A stretch of 64,000 nucleotides of DNA from CAVRUD01 sp963849635. Lineage in GTDB: Bacteria > Chloroflexota > Chloroflexia > Thermomicrobiales > UBA6265. This document shows positions 50,323 to 61,366 of this stretch, piece after piece. Within the stretch, counting starts at the first letter, position 1. Each line of letters begins with the position of its first letter. The stretch lies in contig CAWKIA010000022.1 of assembly GCA_963849635.1 (NCBI GenBank), positions 186,001-250,000 of the forward strand. The letters run 5' to 3'. A program made the translations under genes and the position numbers. The notes under the pieces are model-generated. The model saw only the letters and a list, made by a program, of their open reading frames with translations. It was not told where the DNA came from and made no database searches.

Positions 50323-50831
50323 GTGGCCATCCTCCTGCTGACTCCTACTTCCGTAGCTTCCCCGACGACCGAGGAAGAAGACGGGGAGACAAATAGGCCC
50401 GGCTACCAACTGCCGGACACACAACGTGCGGCTCTCCGGGCTCGCCGGCGCCGCACAAACGCGCAGTGTAGCACAGCCAAGGGATAGATCCGGGACACAA
50501 CTCGGCCCTAGGGGGAACCCAACACCTCATTAAATGCTTGTGCCGGTTGCACACCCGGGTGGAGTGCGGCTTCCTTGACACACTGCGGACCACCCCCGTA
50601 GGATTCCGCCACTCTTAGGAAATCACCGGTGAGTACAGGTATGCCGCGCTTTGCGCCGATGATCGACGGTATTGCAATTGCGGGTCCGATCCCGCCCCGA
50701 TTCCTCCCGTCTCGTCCGCGCAGTGTCAGGCTGTTGGATGGTCAGTTGGCAGGGGTGGCCCGCTTACCGGTTATATCCCGGAAGCAGTGGAGTCCGTCAT
50801 CCACCCGCCAACGCTTTAGAGGGGTAGCACG
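50323..50831. other. Gap of about 510 bases, promoter only
   Basis: The gap lies between the diverging L25 and peptide-permease genes. It has a promoter-like pair at 50575-50604. The rest shows no tRNA, no convincing riboswitch and no supported gene. A 72-codon frame starting GTG 50629 runs into the permease start and is not supported. Confidence 0.5.
50575..50604 (+). promoter_or_regulatory. Promoter of the Opp/Dpp permease pair
   Basis: TTGACA (50575-50580) and TAGGAT (50599-50604), 18 bases apart. The transcript would have a leader of about 220 bases before the ATG at 50832. Confidence 0.55.
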
Positions 50832-51776
50832 ATGGGGCGTTACCTGATCCGGCGGATTCTCATTTCCGTCGTCACCTTGCTGGCGATCAGCATGGTGGTC
50901 TTCTCGATTCTGGCGCTGGCGCCGGGCGACCCGCTCGCCGGTTTCGCTACGAATCCGAATGTGACACCCGAATTGCGCGAGCGGCTGCGCGATCAACTCG
51001 GAATCAACGATCCCATCCATATCCGCTACGTGAAGTGGGGCCGTGAATACCTCCAGGGCAACTGGGGCCAGTCGTTCCAGACCAAGGGCTCGGTTCAGGA
51101 CTACCTCTTCGGCCGCCTCCCCGTCACGTTGACGATCGTGGGGTCGTCGCTCCTCCTCTCGATTCTGATCGCTATTCCGGTCGGCGTGATCTCCGCGATT
51201 AAGCAATACTCCGCCTTCGACCAGATCGCGACGACCTTCGCCTTCCTTGGCTTTTCCTTGCCGACCTTCTTTACAGGGCTCCTTGCGATCCTCTTATTCA
51301 GTGTGAAACTGGACTGGTTACCCTTTGTCTATGACTCCCAGGTGACGGGATTCTGGGGCAACTTTAAGCAGTCGATCATGCCGATCTGCGTGCTGGGGCT
51401 GGCAGGTGCCGCCCAGTTGACGCGGTTCGTGCGGGCATCGATGCTCGAGACGATCAGCCAGGATTACGTCCGTACGGCCAGGGCGAAGGGCCTGCGGGAG
51501 CAAACGGTCATCTTCTTCCATGCCATGCGCAACGCGATGATCCCGGTGGTGACGATCATCGCGCTTCAGATTCCAGGTGTCTTCGGCGGCGCGGTGGTTA
51601 CAGAGCAGATCTTCCGTGTTCCCGGCATCGGCAGTGCCCTGATTTCGGCGATTGGCGGCGCCGATACTCCGGTCGTGATGGCGATTACCTTCGGTGTCGC
51701 GATCCTCGTGGTTGTCTTCAACGTTATCGCCGATATCCTGTACGCCGTTCTCGATCCTCGGATCAAGCTCGGCTAG
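50832..51776 (+). CDS. ABC permease, DppB/OppB type
   Basis: 314 residues, start MGRYLIRRILISVVTLLAISMVVFSIL (first helix). VTPELRERLRDQLGINDPIHIRYVKW is the periplasmic loop of DppB-type permeases. Five more helices follow, and the EAA loop is RTARAKGLREQTVIFFHAMRNAMIPVVTIIAL. The end LYAVLDPRIKLG is typical. It carries dipeptides, nickel or other solutes. No binding protein or ATPase is adjacent here. The DppC partner follows 103 bases later. Confidence 0.88.
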   Translation: MGRYLIRRILISVVTLLAISMVVFSILALAPGDPLAGFATNPNVTPELRERLRDQLGINDPIHIRYVKWGREYLQGNWGQSFQTKGSVQDYLFGRLPVTLTIVGSSLLLSILIAIPVGVISAIKQYSAFDQIATTFAFLGFSLPTFFTGLLAILLFSVKLDWLPFVYDSQVTGFWGNFKQSIMPICVLGLAGAAQLTRFVRASMLETISQDYVRTARAKGLREQTVIFFHAMRNAMIPVVTIIALQIPGVFGGAVVTEQIFRVPGIGSALISAIGGADTPVVMAITFGVAILVVVFNVIADILYAVLDPRIKLG

Positions 51777-51878
51777 TCGTCCGTATCGTTTCTCGGTGTC
51801 GCGCGTCGAGCACAGCACTGGTAGCCCAGTACCCCGACCGTTCGTCCACGACACGCCAGTCGAACATGAGGGAGCCCA

Positions 51879-52898
51879 ATGTCCGAGATTACCCGCGACG
51901 CCAGAGTCACTGCGCGCGCAGGCGGCGCAGGTGCAACCGCGGTCGCGGTTCCCGGGTCGGCCGGGGCGACGCCGGGCGCCGCCGGGCTGGAGCGTGCCAC
52001 GCGGAAGCAGCGGAGTTTGTGGGGGAACGCGTGGCGGCAGTTCCGGCACCACCGGCTGGCGATGGCGGGGCTGGTGCTGTTTCTGACCTTCGTGGTGGTG
52101 ACGTTTGTCGGGAACGCGATCTACCCCCGCGAGATCGATGAGATCAACTTCCTCCTGACCGACGCCCCGCCGAGCCTGGAGTACCCGTTCGGCACAGACG
52201 CGTTGGGCCAGGACATGCTCGCCCGGGCGCTGTGGGGCGGGCGGATCTCGATCGCGGTGGGTCTCGTGGCCGCCCTGGTCAGCATCACCTTGGGCACCGC
52301 GATCGGGGCGGCGGCCGGCTTCTTCGGCGGGTTCGCCGACTCCGGGCTGATGCGCCTGACCGACATGTTCCTGGCCCTGCCCCAGTTGCCACTGCTGCTG
52401 ATGATCACCTACCTGTTCCGCGAGTCGGTCAACCGGTTCTTCGAGGCGCGCACCGGGAGCGACATCCTGGGCACCTTTGTCCTGATCGTGGTGGTGATCG
52501 GGGCACTGAACTGGATGCCGACGGCGCGGCTGGTGCGGGCCTCCTTCCTGTCGATGAAAGAGAAGGAGTTCGTCGAGGCAGCCAAGTCGATCGGGGCGAC
52601 GCGGGGCAGCCTGATCTCCAAACACATCCTGCCCAACGTGATGAGCCCGATTATCGTGGCGGCCACCCTGGGAGTGGGGGCGGCGATCATCACCGAGTCG
52701 ACGCTCTCTTTCTTGGGGCTGGGGTTCCCGAGTGATATCCCGACCTGGGGGAGCATGCTCTTCGATGCCAAGGACCGGATCGAGCTGGCCCCGCACGAGG
52801 CGATCATCCCGGGCATGTTGATCTTCCTGACGGTGCTCTCCATCAACTACGTTGGAGACGGCCTGCGCGATGCCCTCGACCCCAGGAAGACGCAGTAA
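51879..52898 (+). CDS. ABC permease, DppC/OppC type
   Basis: 339 residues. A Gly/Ala-rich N terminus (AGGAGATAVAVPGSAGATPG) precedes the first helix AMAGLVLFLTFVVVTFVG. EYPFGTDALGQDMLARALWGGRISIAVG is the OppC signature. The EAA loop is EAAKSIGATRGSLISKHILPNVMSPIIV. LTESTLSFLGLGFPSDIPTWGSML and the end YVGDGLRDALDPR are typical of the family. It pairs with the DppB-like protein. The ATPases and binding protein must be encoded elsewhere or lie outside the window. Confidence 0.88.
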   Translation: MSEITRDARVTARAGGAGATAVAVPGSAGATPGAAGLERATRKQRSLWGNAWRQFRHHRLAMAGLVLFLTFVVVTFVGNAIYPREIDEINFLLTDAPPSLEYPFGTDALGQDMLARALWGGRISIAVGLVAALVSITLGTAIGAAAGFFGGFADSGLMRLTDMFLALPQLPLLLMITYLFRESVNRFFEARTGSDILGTFVLIVVVIGALNWMPTARLVRASFLSMKEKEFVEAAKSIGATRGSLISKHILPNVMSPIIVAATLGVGAAIITESTLSFLGLGFPSDIPTWGSMLFDAKDRIELAPHEAIIPGMLIFLTVLSINYVGDGLRDALDPRKTQ

Positions 52899-52930
52899 GC
52901 CACGACGTTCCAGCTTTCGCGGCAACGTGT

Positions 52931-52963
52931 CAGAGCGCCAGGCAGTTTTAGCCCGGCGCTCTG
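52931..52963 (+). terminator. Terminator of the permease pair
   Basis: CAGAGCGCC (52931-52939) pairs with GGCGCTCTG (52955-52963) over a 15-base loop, followed by CGCTTTAAT. It stands 30 bases past the DppC stop. Confidence 0.55.
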
Positions 52964-52975
52964 CGCTTTAATAGC

Positions 52976-53347
52976 ATGAGAATCGCGACGGCTCAGGTCG
53001 CGAATCCGGACCGGATATTGGTCCGCCTTTGCGAGATTACGGGGCACTCAGTGACTCACAGGATCGACGAATCCGGGTTCATCTGGAAAGACTTCAGCCG
53101 GTACGTGGAGGTGCATGCCGTCCGGACCGGCTGGCTAGTCGTGTGGGGCCGCTATGCCGATGCCGGCGCCAAGAAACACATTGCAGGCAATCGGACGTAC
53201 GCTGATCTGGCCTCCGCTCGTCGCCGGGTCGCCGATGCCGCGATGGAGCTGACGCACAAGCCGTCGCTCGCACAGGAGGCACTGCAGCGCTTCGACCAGT
53301 TCCCGTTCCCTCAGCACGAACCGCTGGATCGCCCAGATCCACTGTAG
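52976..53347 (+). CDS. Small protein of unknown function
   Basis: 123 residues. It has an aromatic, beta-rich middle (SGFIWKDFSRYVEVHAVRTGWLVVWGRYADAGAK) and a helical tail (ASARRRVADAAMELTHKPSLAQEALQRFDQFPFP). It looks like a small single-domain protein with no signal peptide. The GNAT gene starts 19 bases after its stop and may be co-transcribed. No family comes to mind. Confidence 0.6.
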   Translation: MRIATAQVANPDRILVRLCEITGHSVTHRIDESGFIWKDFSRYVEVHAVRTGWLVVWGRYADAGAKKHIAGNRTYADLASARRRVADAAMELTHKPSLAQEALQRFDQFPFPQHEPLDRPDPL

Positions 53348-53366
53348 TGTTGGAGTGACGCGCACA

Positions 53367-53882
53367 ATGGCTGACCACCTCACCTCGCCTCAGGTCCGAA
53401 TCGAGCCGTACAGCGAGTCCGATCTTGGCCTCCTCATGCGAAACAACGCCCCGGAGATGACGAAACACATCGGCGGGCCGGAGAGCGACGAGAAGGTTCT
53501 CAAGCGCCACGAGCGCTATCTCGCCTTCGCCGAACCGGGAACAGGCGGCATGTTCCGGATCGTCCTCTTGCCCGACGGCGAGCCGGTCGGCCTGATCGGC
53601 TACTGGGAACGGGAGTGGCAGGGCGAGTCGGTCTACGAGACTGGCTGGGGCGTCTTGCCGGAATTCCAGGGACGCGGAATCGGGACCGCCGCGGTGCTTG
53701 CAATTGTGGATCATGCCCGCGCGCATGGCAGGCACCGTTCAATACATGCCTACCCCTCGGTCACCAATCCGCCCTCTAACGCCATCTGCCGGAAGGCTGG
53801 CTTCGAACTGCTTGGCGCATTCGACTTCGAGTACCCGCCAGGGAATCCGCTGCATTGCAATGAGTGGCGGATCGTGCTTTAG
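53367..53882 (+). CDS. GNAT-family N-acetyltransferase
   Basis: 171 residues. The core VLPEFQGRGIGTAAVLAIVDHARAHG is the acetyl-CoA-binding motif A (Q/R-x-x-G-x-G/A). The surrounding segments VGLIGYWEREWQGESVYETGWGV and VTNPPSNAICRKAGFELLGAFDFEYPPG match RimJ/RimL-like members acting on protein N termini or small amines. The ATG at 53367 has GGAG about 13 bases upstream. A GTG at 53355 is possible. It follows the small gene at 52976. Confidence 0.85.
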   Translation: MADHLTSPQVRIEPYSESDLGLLMRNNAPEMTKHIGGPESDEKVLKRHERYLAFAEPGTGGMFRIVLLPDGEPVGLIGYWEREWQGESVYETGWGVLPEFQGRGIGTAAVLAIVDHARAHGRHRSIHAYPSVTNPPSNAICRKAGFELLGAFDFEYPPGNPLHCNEWRIVL

Positions 53883-53943
53883 AAACGTTGACGCCCAGCG
53901 AAGAAAATAGCGCCGGGCCGGCGTCGCCCGTCCGACGGATGCG

Positions 53944-55677
53944 TTAGTCCGCCGTCGCGACCCCAAGGGGCATATCGTCGAATCCGTCATCTTCGTTCAA
54001 CGCCTGCGCAGTCGCGGGGGACGGCGAAAAGACCTCGGGGCCGCACGCGCGGAGGATGGCGCGGTCGGCGCTCCAGAGGATGTGCTCCTCGCCGATGGCC
54101 GTGATCAGGCCGCCCCGCTCAAAGAGCGTTCGAACCTGGGGCTGGAGACCGGTCAGGTAGATGGAGCCGCCGCGTTCGTACTGTTCGCGCCAGACGTGTT
54201 CGATCGCCTGAAGGCTGGAGACATCGACCATCGGCACGCCTCGCATCGAGAGGATCAGGAACTTGGCCGGTGGCAGGCGCTCGATGGTTTCTACAAACTG
54301 ATTGGTCGCGCCGAAGAAGAGCGCCCCGGTGACGTAGATGACGCGGACGTCGGGCAGATCCTCGGGTAGGGTCACCCCGGTCCGCCGGATCTTATCCCAG
54401 TCAACCGGCGACGAGACCACCGAGAGCCGCGAAACCTGGGTGAGGAAGATCACCAGGCTGAGGATCAACCCGGCGATGATCGCCTGGGTGAGATCGAGCG
54501 CCACCGTGGCCAACATCGTCGCCGCAAAGGTGAGCATCGCCCCCTTGAGCCGGTGTCGCCAGTAGAACTGGATCACATGCCACTCGTTCATGCGCCAGGC
54601 GGTGACCATGAGGACACCCGCCAGGGCCGCCAGAGGCACCTCGCCGATCGCGCTGGCAAAGAAGAGCATCGCCAGCAGCAATGCGCCCGAGTGGATCACG
54701 CTGACGAGCCGGGTCGCTCCTCCCGCGTCCACACCGACGCTGGTGCGGGCGATGGCGGCGGTGGCGGGCACGCCGCCGAAGAACGGAATGACGACGTTGC
54801 CGATCCCCTGGGCGACAAGCTCCTGATTCACCGCCAGCTTGGTCTTGGTGCGTCGTCCGGCCACGACGCCACAGAGCAAACTTTCGATCGCGCCGAGGAG
54901 GGCGATGGCGAAGGCCGGCGCGAGAAGGTCATCAATGGTCTCGAGATCGTCGCGATTGGGTATGAATCGGTCGTCCAGAAGAATGCCGCGGGGGATCTCG
55001 CCGATGACACCGACGTTCCAATCAAGGCCCCAGCTGACAATGGTGGCGAGGGAAATCCCGATCAACGCGGTGGGAATCTGAGGGATGTTCCAGACGCGGC
55101 GCACGATCAGCATCGTTGCGACGACGATCATGGCGCAGACTACCGCTCGCCAGGCGATCGTCGGGAACGGCTCGGTGAAGTAGCCGAGAGCCTTCTCGGC
55201 GGCACGGTCGTGGGCAGGGGTGGTGATCCCGAAGAAGTTGTCGATCTGCCCGATGGCGATGATCAGGGCGATGCCACTGGTGAATCCGGTGATGACCGGC
55301 GCCGGGATGAAGTGGACGATCCGGCCAAGCCCGAGCACGCCGATCGCGAGGATCATCACGCCCGCCATGACGCCGGCGATCCAGATCCCGCGCTGGCCAT
55401 GCTGCGAGGCGGTCACGATCAGGATCGCCGACATCGCGCCGGTCGGGCCACTGATTTGATAGGGCGCCCCTCCAAGGAGGCCGATGAGGGCTCCGCCGAC
55501 GATGGCGGTGACCAATCCGGCCGCCGGAGTCGCCCCGCTGGCGACGCCGAAGGCCAGAGCCAGCGGGAGAGCCACCGCCGCCACGGTCAAGCCCGCCAGG
55601 AGATCGCGCTGGAGGTGGCTCGTCGAGTAAGTCCGGAACTCGACCTGCCAAAGTTGGAGGAGCATCGGCCGGCGCAT
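53944..55677 (-). CDS. SulP-family anion transporter with STAS domain
   Basis: 577 residues. About 12 membrane segments, with FQRDLLAGLTVAAVALPLALAFGVASGATPAAGLVTAIVGGALIGLLGGAPYQISGPTGAMSAILIV at the start, the SulP signature. A C-terminal STAS domain runs from about residue 430 (VRVIYVTGALFFGATNQFVETIERLPPAKFLILSMRGVPMVDVSSLQAIEHV). Substrate may be sulfate, bicarbonate or another anion. An ATG at 55665 (MLLQLWQ) is an alternative start. It stands alone between GNAT and GGT. Confidence 0.9.
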   Translation of the reverse strand: MRRPMLLQLWQVEFRTYSTSHLQRDLLAGLTVAAVALPLALAFGVASGATPAAGLVTAIVGGALIGLLGGAPYQISGPTGAMSAILIVTASQHGQRGIWIAGVMAGVMILAIGVLGLGRIVHFIPAPVITGFTSGIALIIAIGQIDNFFGITTPAHDRAAEKALGYFTEPFPTIAWRAVVCAMIVVATMLIVRRVWNIPQIPTALIGISLATIVSWGLDWNVGVIGEIPRGILLDDRFIPNRDDLETIDDLLAPAFAIALLGAIESLLCGVVAGRRTKTKLAVNQELVAQGIGNVVIPFFGGVPATAAIARTSVGVDAGGATRLVSVIHSGALLLAMLFFASAIGEVPLAALAGVLMVTAWRMNEWHVIQFYWRHRLKGAMLTFAATMLATVALDLTQAIIAGLILSLVIFLTQVSRLSVVSSPVDWDKIRRTGVTLPEDLPDVRVIYVTGALFFGATNQFVETIERLPPAKFLILSMRGVPMVDVSSLQAIEHVWREQYERGGSIYLTGLQPQVRTLFERGGLITAIGEEHILWSADRAILRACGPEVFSPSPATAQALNEDDGFDDMPLGVATAD

Positions 55678-55909
55678 GCGTTGTCCTGGACGGCGGCCAC
55701 GCCCGCCAGGGCGCCGGCCGATCGGTCAATGACCGCGGTTGACCATGGCTCGGGCGCACCCGCGAGCCTCGAACATCCGCATACGACGAGGCAGCCGACC
55801 TCGCCGCACGGCGCCGGTGCCGTATCTGGTCCAAACCAAGGCCAGAATTATATCGAAGTTATCGGCTGGCGTTTTATGGCAGATCGTTAGAGCCAGCCTG
55901 CGCCAATTG

Positions 55910-57601
<1,692 letters not shown>

Positions 57602-57793
57602 GAAAAGCCTTCTCCCGTGATCGCCCTCGGCGCCGGTATCCGTCACGGCTGACGGTCACGCGGCAGGAAGGCGCCTTGCCGACCCGTCCATTGTCCATAA
57701 TCTTGAGGTTCTGTCATGCGCGGCTGCCGATGTTTGCCGCGCAGCCTACCGTCTGATTGGCGTCCTTCCCTGAGCAGGTGCTACGCTGCCAGC

Positions 57794-58795
57794 ATGTCGA
57801 ATCCTGGCCCTCGCGCTGCTTTTCCGCCCGCACACGCCGCTATCGAGATTCGCGGTCTGACCAAGCGCTATGGCCGCCGTGGCGAGATCGCCGCCCTCAC
57901 CGATCTGAACCTGAGCGTGGCCCCCGGAGCCATGTTCGGCTTCCTTGGCCCGAACGGCGCCGGCAAGACGACGGCAATCCGCCTGCTGCTCGGTTTCATC
58001 CGCCCGACGGCTGGATCGGCGGCCATCTTTGGCCGTGACACCTGGCGCGATGGGGTGCGAGCGCGGAACGACCTAGGATTCCTGGTCGCACCGGAGGCGT
58101 TCTACCCGGACATGAGCGGGGTTGCTCAGCTCGACTACCTGGCTCGCCTGTCGGGCCGGCCACCTGTCTTGCGCGAGCGAATCCAGGAGTCTTTGGAACT
58201 GGGCTCCGACGCCTTGGGGCGCAAGCTAGGCTCATATTCAAAGGGCATGCGCCAGAAGCTGGCACTGATTGCAGCCTTTCAACACGATCCCGCCTTGATG
58301 ATCCTGGACGAGCCCACCGATGGCCTTGATCCGCTGATCCAGCGCTCGTTCGAGGAATTCCTGGGTGAGCTGACCCGGCGCGGGCGCACAATCTTCATGT
58401 CCTCCCACGATCTGGCCGAGGTCGAGCGGACCTGCGAACGGGTGGCGGTGGTGCGCAATGGGCGGCTGGTGGTCGAATCGACCGTGGCCGATCTCAAGCG
58501 ACGAGCTCGTCGGGTAGCCGAGATGACCTTCATCGACGATGTCCCCATTGAACTCCCGATGTTGCCCGGAGTCGGCCACATCGTTCGTGATGGACGGCAT
58601 GTGCGGCTCGTGATCGAGGGGGACGTCAATCCGCTGCTTGCGCTCCTCGCCCGGCATCCGGTCTCCGAGGTATCGATCGCGCCACCGCGCCTAGAAGACG
58701 TCTTTATGTCGTTCTACGACACCAGCTCGTTCGGCCCCGGCCAGAACGGCCGGGAGCACGAGGCAGCCGTGCTGCTGGAGAGCACACAGCGGTGA
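57794..58795 (+). CDS. ABC-2 exporter ATP-binding protein
   Basis: 333 residues. Walker A GFLGPNGAGKTT is near residue 55, the signature YSKGMRQKLALIAA near 155, Walker B ALMILDEPTDGLDP near 175 and the switch His in SSHDLAEVERT near 208. The C-terminal 70 residues (DDVPIELPMLPGVGHIVRDGRHVRLVIEGD) are the DUF4162-like tail of multidrug/lipid exporters. Start ATG 57794. It is translationally coupled to the permease by a GTGA overlap. Substrate unknown, perhaps a peptide antibiotic or lipid. Confidence 0.9.
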   Translation: MSNPGPRAAFPPAHAAIEIRGLTKRYGRRGEIAALTDLNLSVAPGAMFGFLGPNGAGKTTAIRLLLGFIRPTAGSAAIFGRDTWRDGVRARNDLGFLVAPEAFYPDMSGVAQLDYLARLSGRPPVLRERIQESLELGSDALGRKLGSYSKGMRQKLALIAAFQHDPALMILDEPTDGLDPLIQRSFEEFLGELTRRGRTIFMSSHDLAEVERTCERVAVVRNGRLVVESTVADLKRRARRVAEMTFIDDVPIELPMLPGVGHIVRDGRHVRLVIEGDVNPLLALLARHPVSEVSIAPPRLEDVFMSFYDTSSFGPGQNGREHEAAVLLESTQR

Positions 58796-59613
58796 CTACG
58801 CCGTTTCATCTGACCGCCCGGCTGCTCCGGCGTGATCGGGGCGGGCTGATCGCCATGCTGGCCCTGGTCGCCCTGGTTCTGCTCATCAATCCCCTCATTG
58901 CCGATTCGATCGGCGGCGGTGCCGGTCTGGAGGGCATCCTGGAGGCGTTGCCACCCGCGCTGCGTGCCTTCACCCAGAGCCAACCGGAGTTCATCGCCGC
59001 CTCGGGTCTGGCCGGCTTCCTTTCTGTCAGCTTTACCCACCCGGTCTACCTGGCGATTGCCTGCGTATGCCTGGTCGGATTCGCCGCCCGGGGTCTGGCC
59101 GGGGAAATGGAGCGGGGCACCATCCAGCTCGCTCTGGCCCGGCCGATCTCCCGGGCGAGCGTCTATCTCTCGCGGGTTTACGGCGTGATCGCCGTGGCTG
59201 TGCTGCTCTCTGTGGTGGGTCCGATCGGGATGCTGATCGGGCTGGAGCTGGCGAGGCCTGCGGGTGAGTTCGACCGCGCCAACTTCGTCTACGCGGGGAT
59301 CACGACGTTCTTCTTGTTCTGGTCGATCGGCGGGTTGGCCCTGCTGGGTTCGGCGGCGGCCGATACCGGCGGCCGGTGCGTCGCCTGGGCCACCTCCGCG
59401 TTGGTGATCTCCTATTTCGTCGACTACTTCGCTTCCCTGTGGGATGCCATGGAGCCGATCGAACCGCTGAGCGTGTTGAACTACTTCGATCCGGGCCAGG
59501 CGCTGGTCAATGGCCGGGTCGATGCATCAAACCTGTTCGTCCTCGGACTGGTCGGATTGGTCGGGAGCTTGGCCGGGCTGGTCGTGTTTGTTCGGCGGGA
59601 CTTGCCCAATTAG
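58792..59613 (+). CDS. ABC-2 type permease
   Basis: 273 residues. It begins GTG ACT ACG at the ATPase stop. Six membrane segments are visible, e.g. GLIAMLALVALVLLINPLI, FTHPVYLAIACVCLVGFAARGLAGEMERGTIQLALARPISRASVY (the ABC-2 loop), VIAVAVLLSVVGPIGMLIG and VLGLVGLVGSLAGLVVFV. It partners the ATPase at 57794 as one exporter. Confidence 0.88.
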   Translation: MTTPFHLTARLLRRDRGGLIAMLALVALVLLINPLIADSIGGGAGLEGILEALPPALRAFTQSQPEFIAASGLAGFLSVSFTHPVYLAIACVCLVGFAARGLAGEMERGTIQLALARPISRASVYLSRVYGVIAVAVLLSVVGPIGMLIGLELARPAGEFDRANFVYAGITTFFLFWSIGGLALLGSAAADTGGRCVAWATSALVISYFVDYFASLWDAMEPIEPLSVLNYFDPGQALVNGRVDASNLFVLGLVGLVGSLAGLVVFVRRDLPN

Positions 59614-59676
59614 GCCCTGGGAATCTGTTGGATTGAGGGCGGATTGCCAGAGCCACGATGGATCGTATGGTGGTGC

Positions 59677-60243
59677 CTACTCCTCGTCACTGCCCGGCAT
59701 GGCGCTAAACGCGATCGGGAACGATAGCTGACGGCCGCGCTCATCCCGGCGGTCGCGAACCAGCATGCCGTCGAGGACGTCGCTGAGGGTGTCGAAGCGG
59801 TCTTCCGTGAGCCTGATGCGCCTGAGCTTGGTGATCAGTTGCTCGATGGGGTCATCGGGGTCGGAGGAGAGCACCATCGGGCGGTGGCCAGCCAGGGCGA
59901 GCAGGTAGTCGACATCCGCGCCGAACAGCGCGGCGATCCGCTCGCAATAGTAGGGGCTGACCCGGCGCTGGCCGGTCAGCCAGTTACTGACCATGCCGGT
60001 GCTGATGCCCAGACCCCTGGCCAGATCGGCCTGGCGCCACTCCCGGGCAGCAAGTTGCCGCTCCAACCACGGCACCAAGGCCGACTCGCCGATGGCGAGA
60101 CGGCGAGGTCCGTGGCCGCCCGCTTCGCTGAGGTTAGCGCCCAGGTGAGCAGGCAGGGCGGACCCGTCGAGGTGGATGAGTTCGCTGGACTGGCCTGATT
60201 GACCGGGCAGGTCGGAGCGGTCTTGCAGCGTCGCTCCCGCCAT
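59677..60243 (-). CDS. XRE-family transcriptional regulator
   Basis: 188 residues. A helix-turn-helix is at about residues 60-115 (LVPWLERQLAAREWRQADLARGLGISTGMVSNWLTGQRRVSPYYCERIAALFGADVDYLLALAGH). The N-terminal 55 residues are polar. The C-terminal part (PIEQLITKLRRIRLTEDRFDTLSDVLDGMLVRDRR) may sense a signal. GGAGGAAGACGC precedes ATG 60243. It is transcribed divergently from the phn operon, so it may control itself or that operon. Confidence 0.85.
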   Translation of the reverse strand: MAGATLQDRSDLPGQSGQSSELIHLDGSALPAHLGANLSEAGGHGPRRLAIGESALVPWLERQLAAREWRQADLARGLGISTGMVSNWLTGQRRVSPYYCERIAALFGADVDYLLALAGHRPMVLSSDPDDPIEQLITKLRRIRLTEDRFDTLSDVLDGMLVRDRRDERGRQLSFPIAFSAMPGSDEE

Positions 60244-60476
60244 GCGTCTTCCTCCAATGTTCGTGCCGGTCAACGCCGAAAAACCGTAACCCGGTGTCTG
60301 TTCGCCGGAGCGGGGGCGTGCGGCCAACGTCTGGATACACCCATTTTATCCTCAACTACACATAAATGACAGACCCCTAGCCAAGATTGGCTCCAAACCC
60401 AGGCAACTGATTCACAAGAATCTAATAAGTTTTCCGATTCGCCTTAATCTCTCGGCATCCGCAAAGCCTTACGGTC

Positions 60477-60493
60477 GTACTACCCAGTAGTAC
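60477..60493. promoter_or_regulatory. Inverted repeat upstream of phnC
   Basis: GTACTAC (60477-60483), then CCA, then GTAGTAC (60487-60493), perfect 7-bp arms. It stands 33 bases before the phnC start and could be a binding site for the XRE protein. Confidence 0.5.
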
Positions 60494-60525
60494 CACCCCG
60501 TCCCCTCCATCATAGGGAGTATGCC

Positions 60526-61366
60526 GTGATCGAGGTTGTGGGTCTGCGCAAGGTCTTTCCCAACGGCCACGAGGCCCTAAAAGACATCTCGTTCCAGGTC
60601 AATCCCGGGGAGTGTGTGGCGATCGTCGGGCGAAGCGGGGCCGGCAAATCGACCCTGCTCCGCTGTCTGAATGGGATGGTGCCGGTCACCTCCGGCAGTG
60701 TGGTGGTCAACGGCGTCGATGTCGTCCGGGCCGGCCGGGATGAGCGCCGCCGCCTGCGCCGCCGGATCGGCTTTGTCTACCAGGAATTCAACCTGATTGA
60801 GCGCCTTTCCGTGCTCGACAATGTCCTGGTCGGCCGCCTCGGTCATGCCCACCCGGTCCTCAGCGCCCTCCGCCTCTTTCCGCGCGCGGACCGGGAACGC
60901 GCCCTGGCCAACCTGGAGCGGGTCCATCTCCTGGCCCGGGCGAAGCAGCGGGCGGACTCGCTCTCCGGCGGTGAGAAGCAGCGGGTGGCGATTGCCCGGG
61001 CCATGGCCCAGGAGCCGGTTGTGCTGCTGGCCGATGAGCCGGTCGCCAGCCTCGATCCAGAACTGGCGCGCGGCGTGATGGAAGATCTGCGCCAGATCGC
61101 CAGGGCCGACAACGTCCCGACACTGATCAACATCCACGATGTCGCCCTTGCCCGGCGCTATAGCGACCGGCTGATCGGGATCGCCCGGGGCGAGATTGTG
61201 TTCGACGGTCCCCCGGAGCAACTCGACACGGCGGCCCTCGACCGGATCTACACGCAGTCCGGCCAACCCGGTCAATCCGGCGGAAACTACCGCGCCAGAC
61301 GAATTGGACGGGCAGGTCCAGCCGGTCGATTCGATCGCCGCCGCGATCAAGCTGGATGCCGCCTGA
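60526..61366 (+). CDS. phnC: Phosphonate-type ABC ATP-binding protein, one frame break near the end
   Basis: About 279 residues. Walker A IVGRSGAGKSTLLRCLN is near residue 35, PhnC-specific IGFVYQEFNLIERLSVLDNVLVGRLG near 85, the signature DSLSGGEKQRVAIARAMA, Walker B VLLADEPVASLDPELA and INIHDVALARRYSDR. The C terminus in the +1 frame (PAETTAPDELDGQVQPVDSIAAAIKLDAA) ends at TGA 61364-61366, overlapping the phnE ATG as TGATG. The shift is near 61265-61277 and +1. The starting GTG 60526 follows AGGGAGTATGCC. The operon imports phosphonate or phosphite. Confidence 0.82.

Noticed and set aside
50629..50847. A 72-residue gene between L25 and the permease
   Set aside because: It runs into the permease start, has no clear site upstream and no protein-like pattern.
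54553..55890. A 445-residue protein opposite the SulP gene
   Set aside because: Composition-driven frame, rich in Asp/Gly/Arg/His, with no motif. The SulP gene on the other strand is clear.
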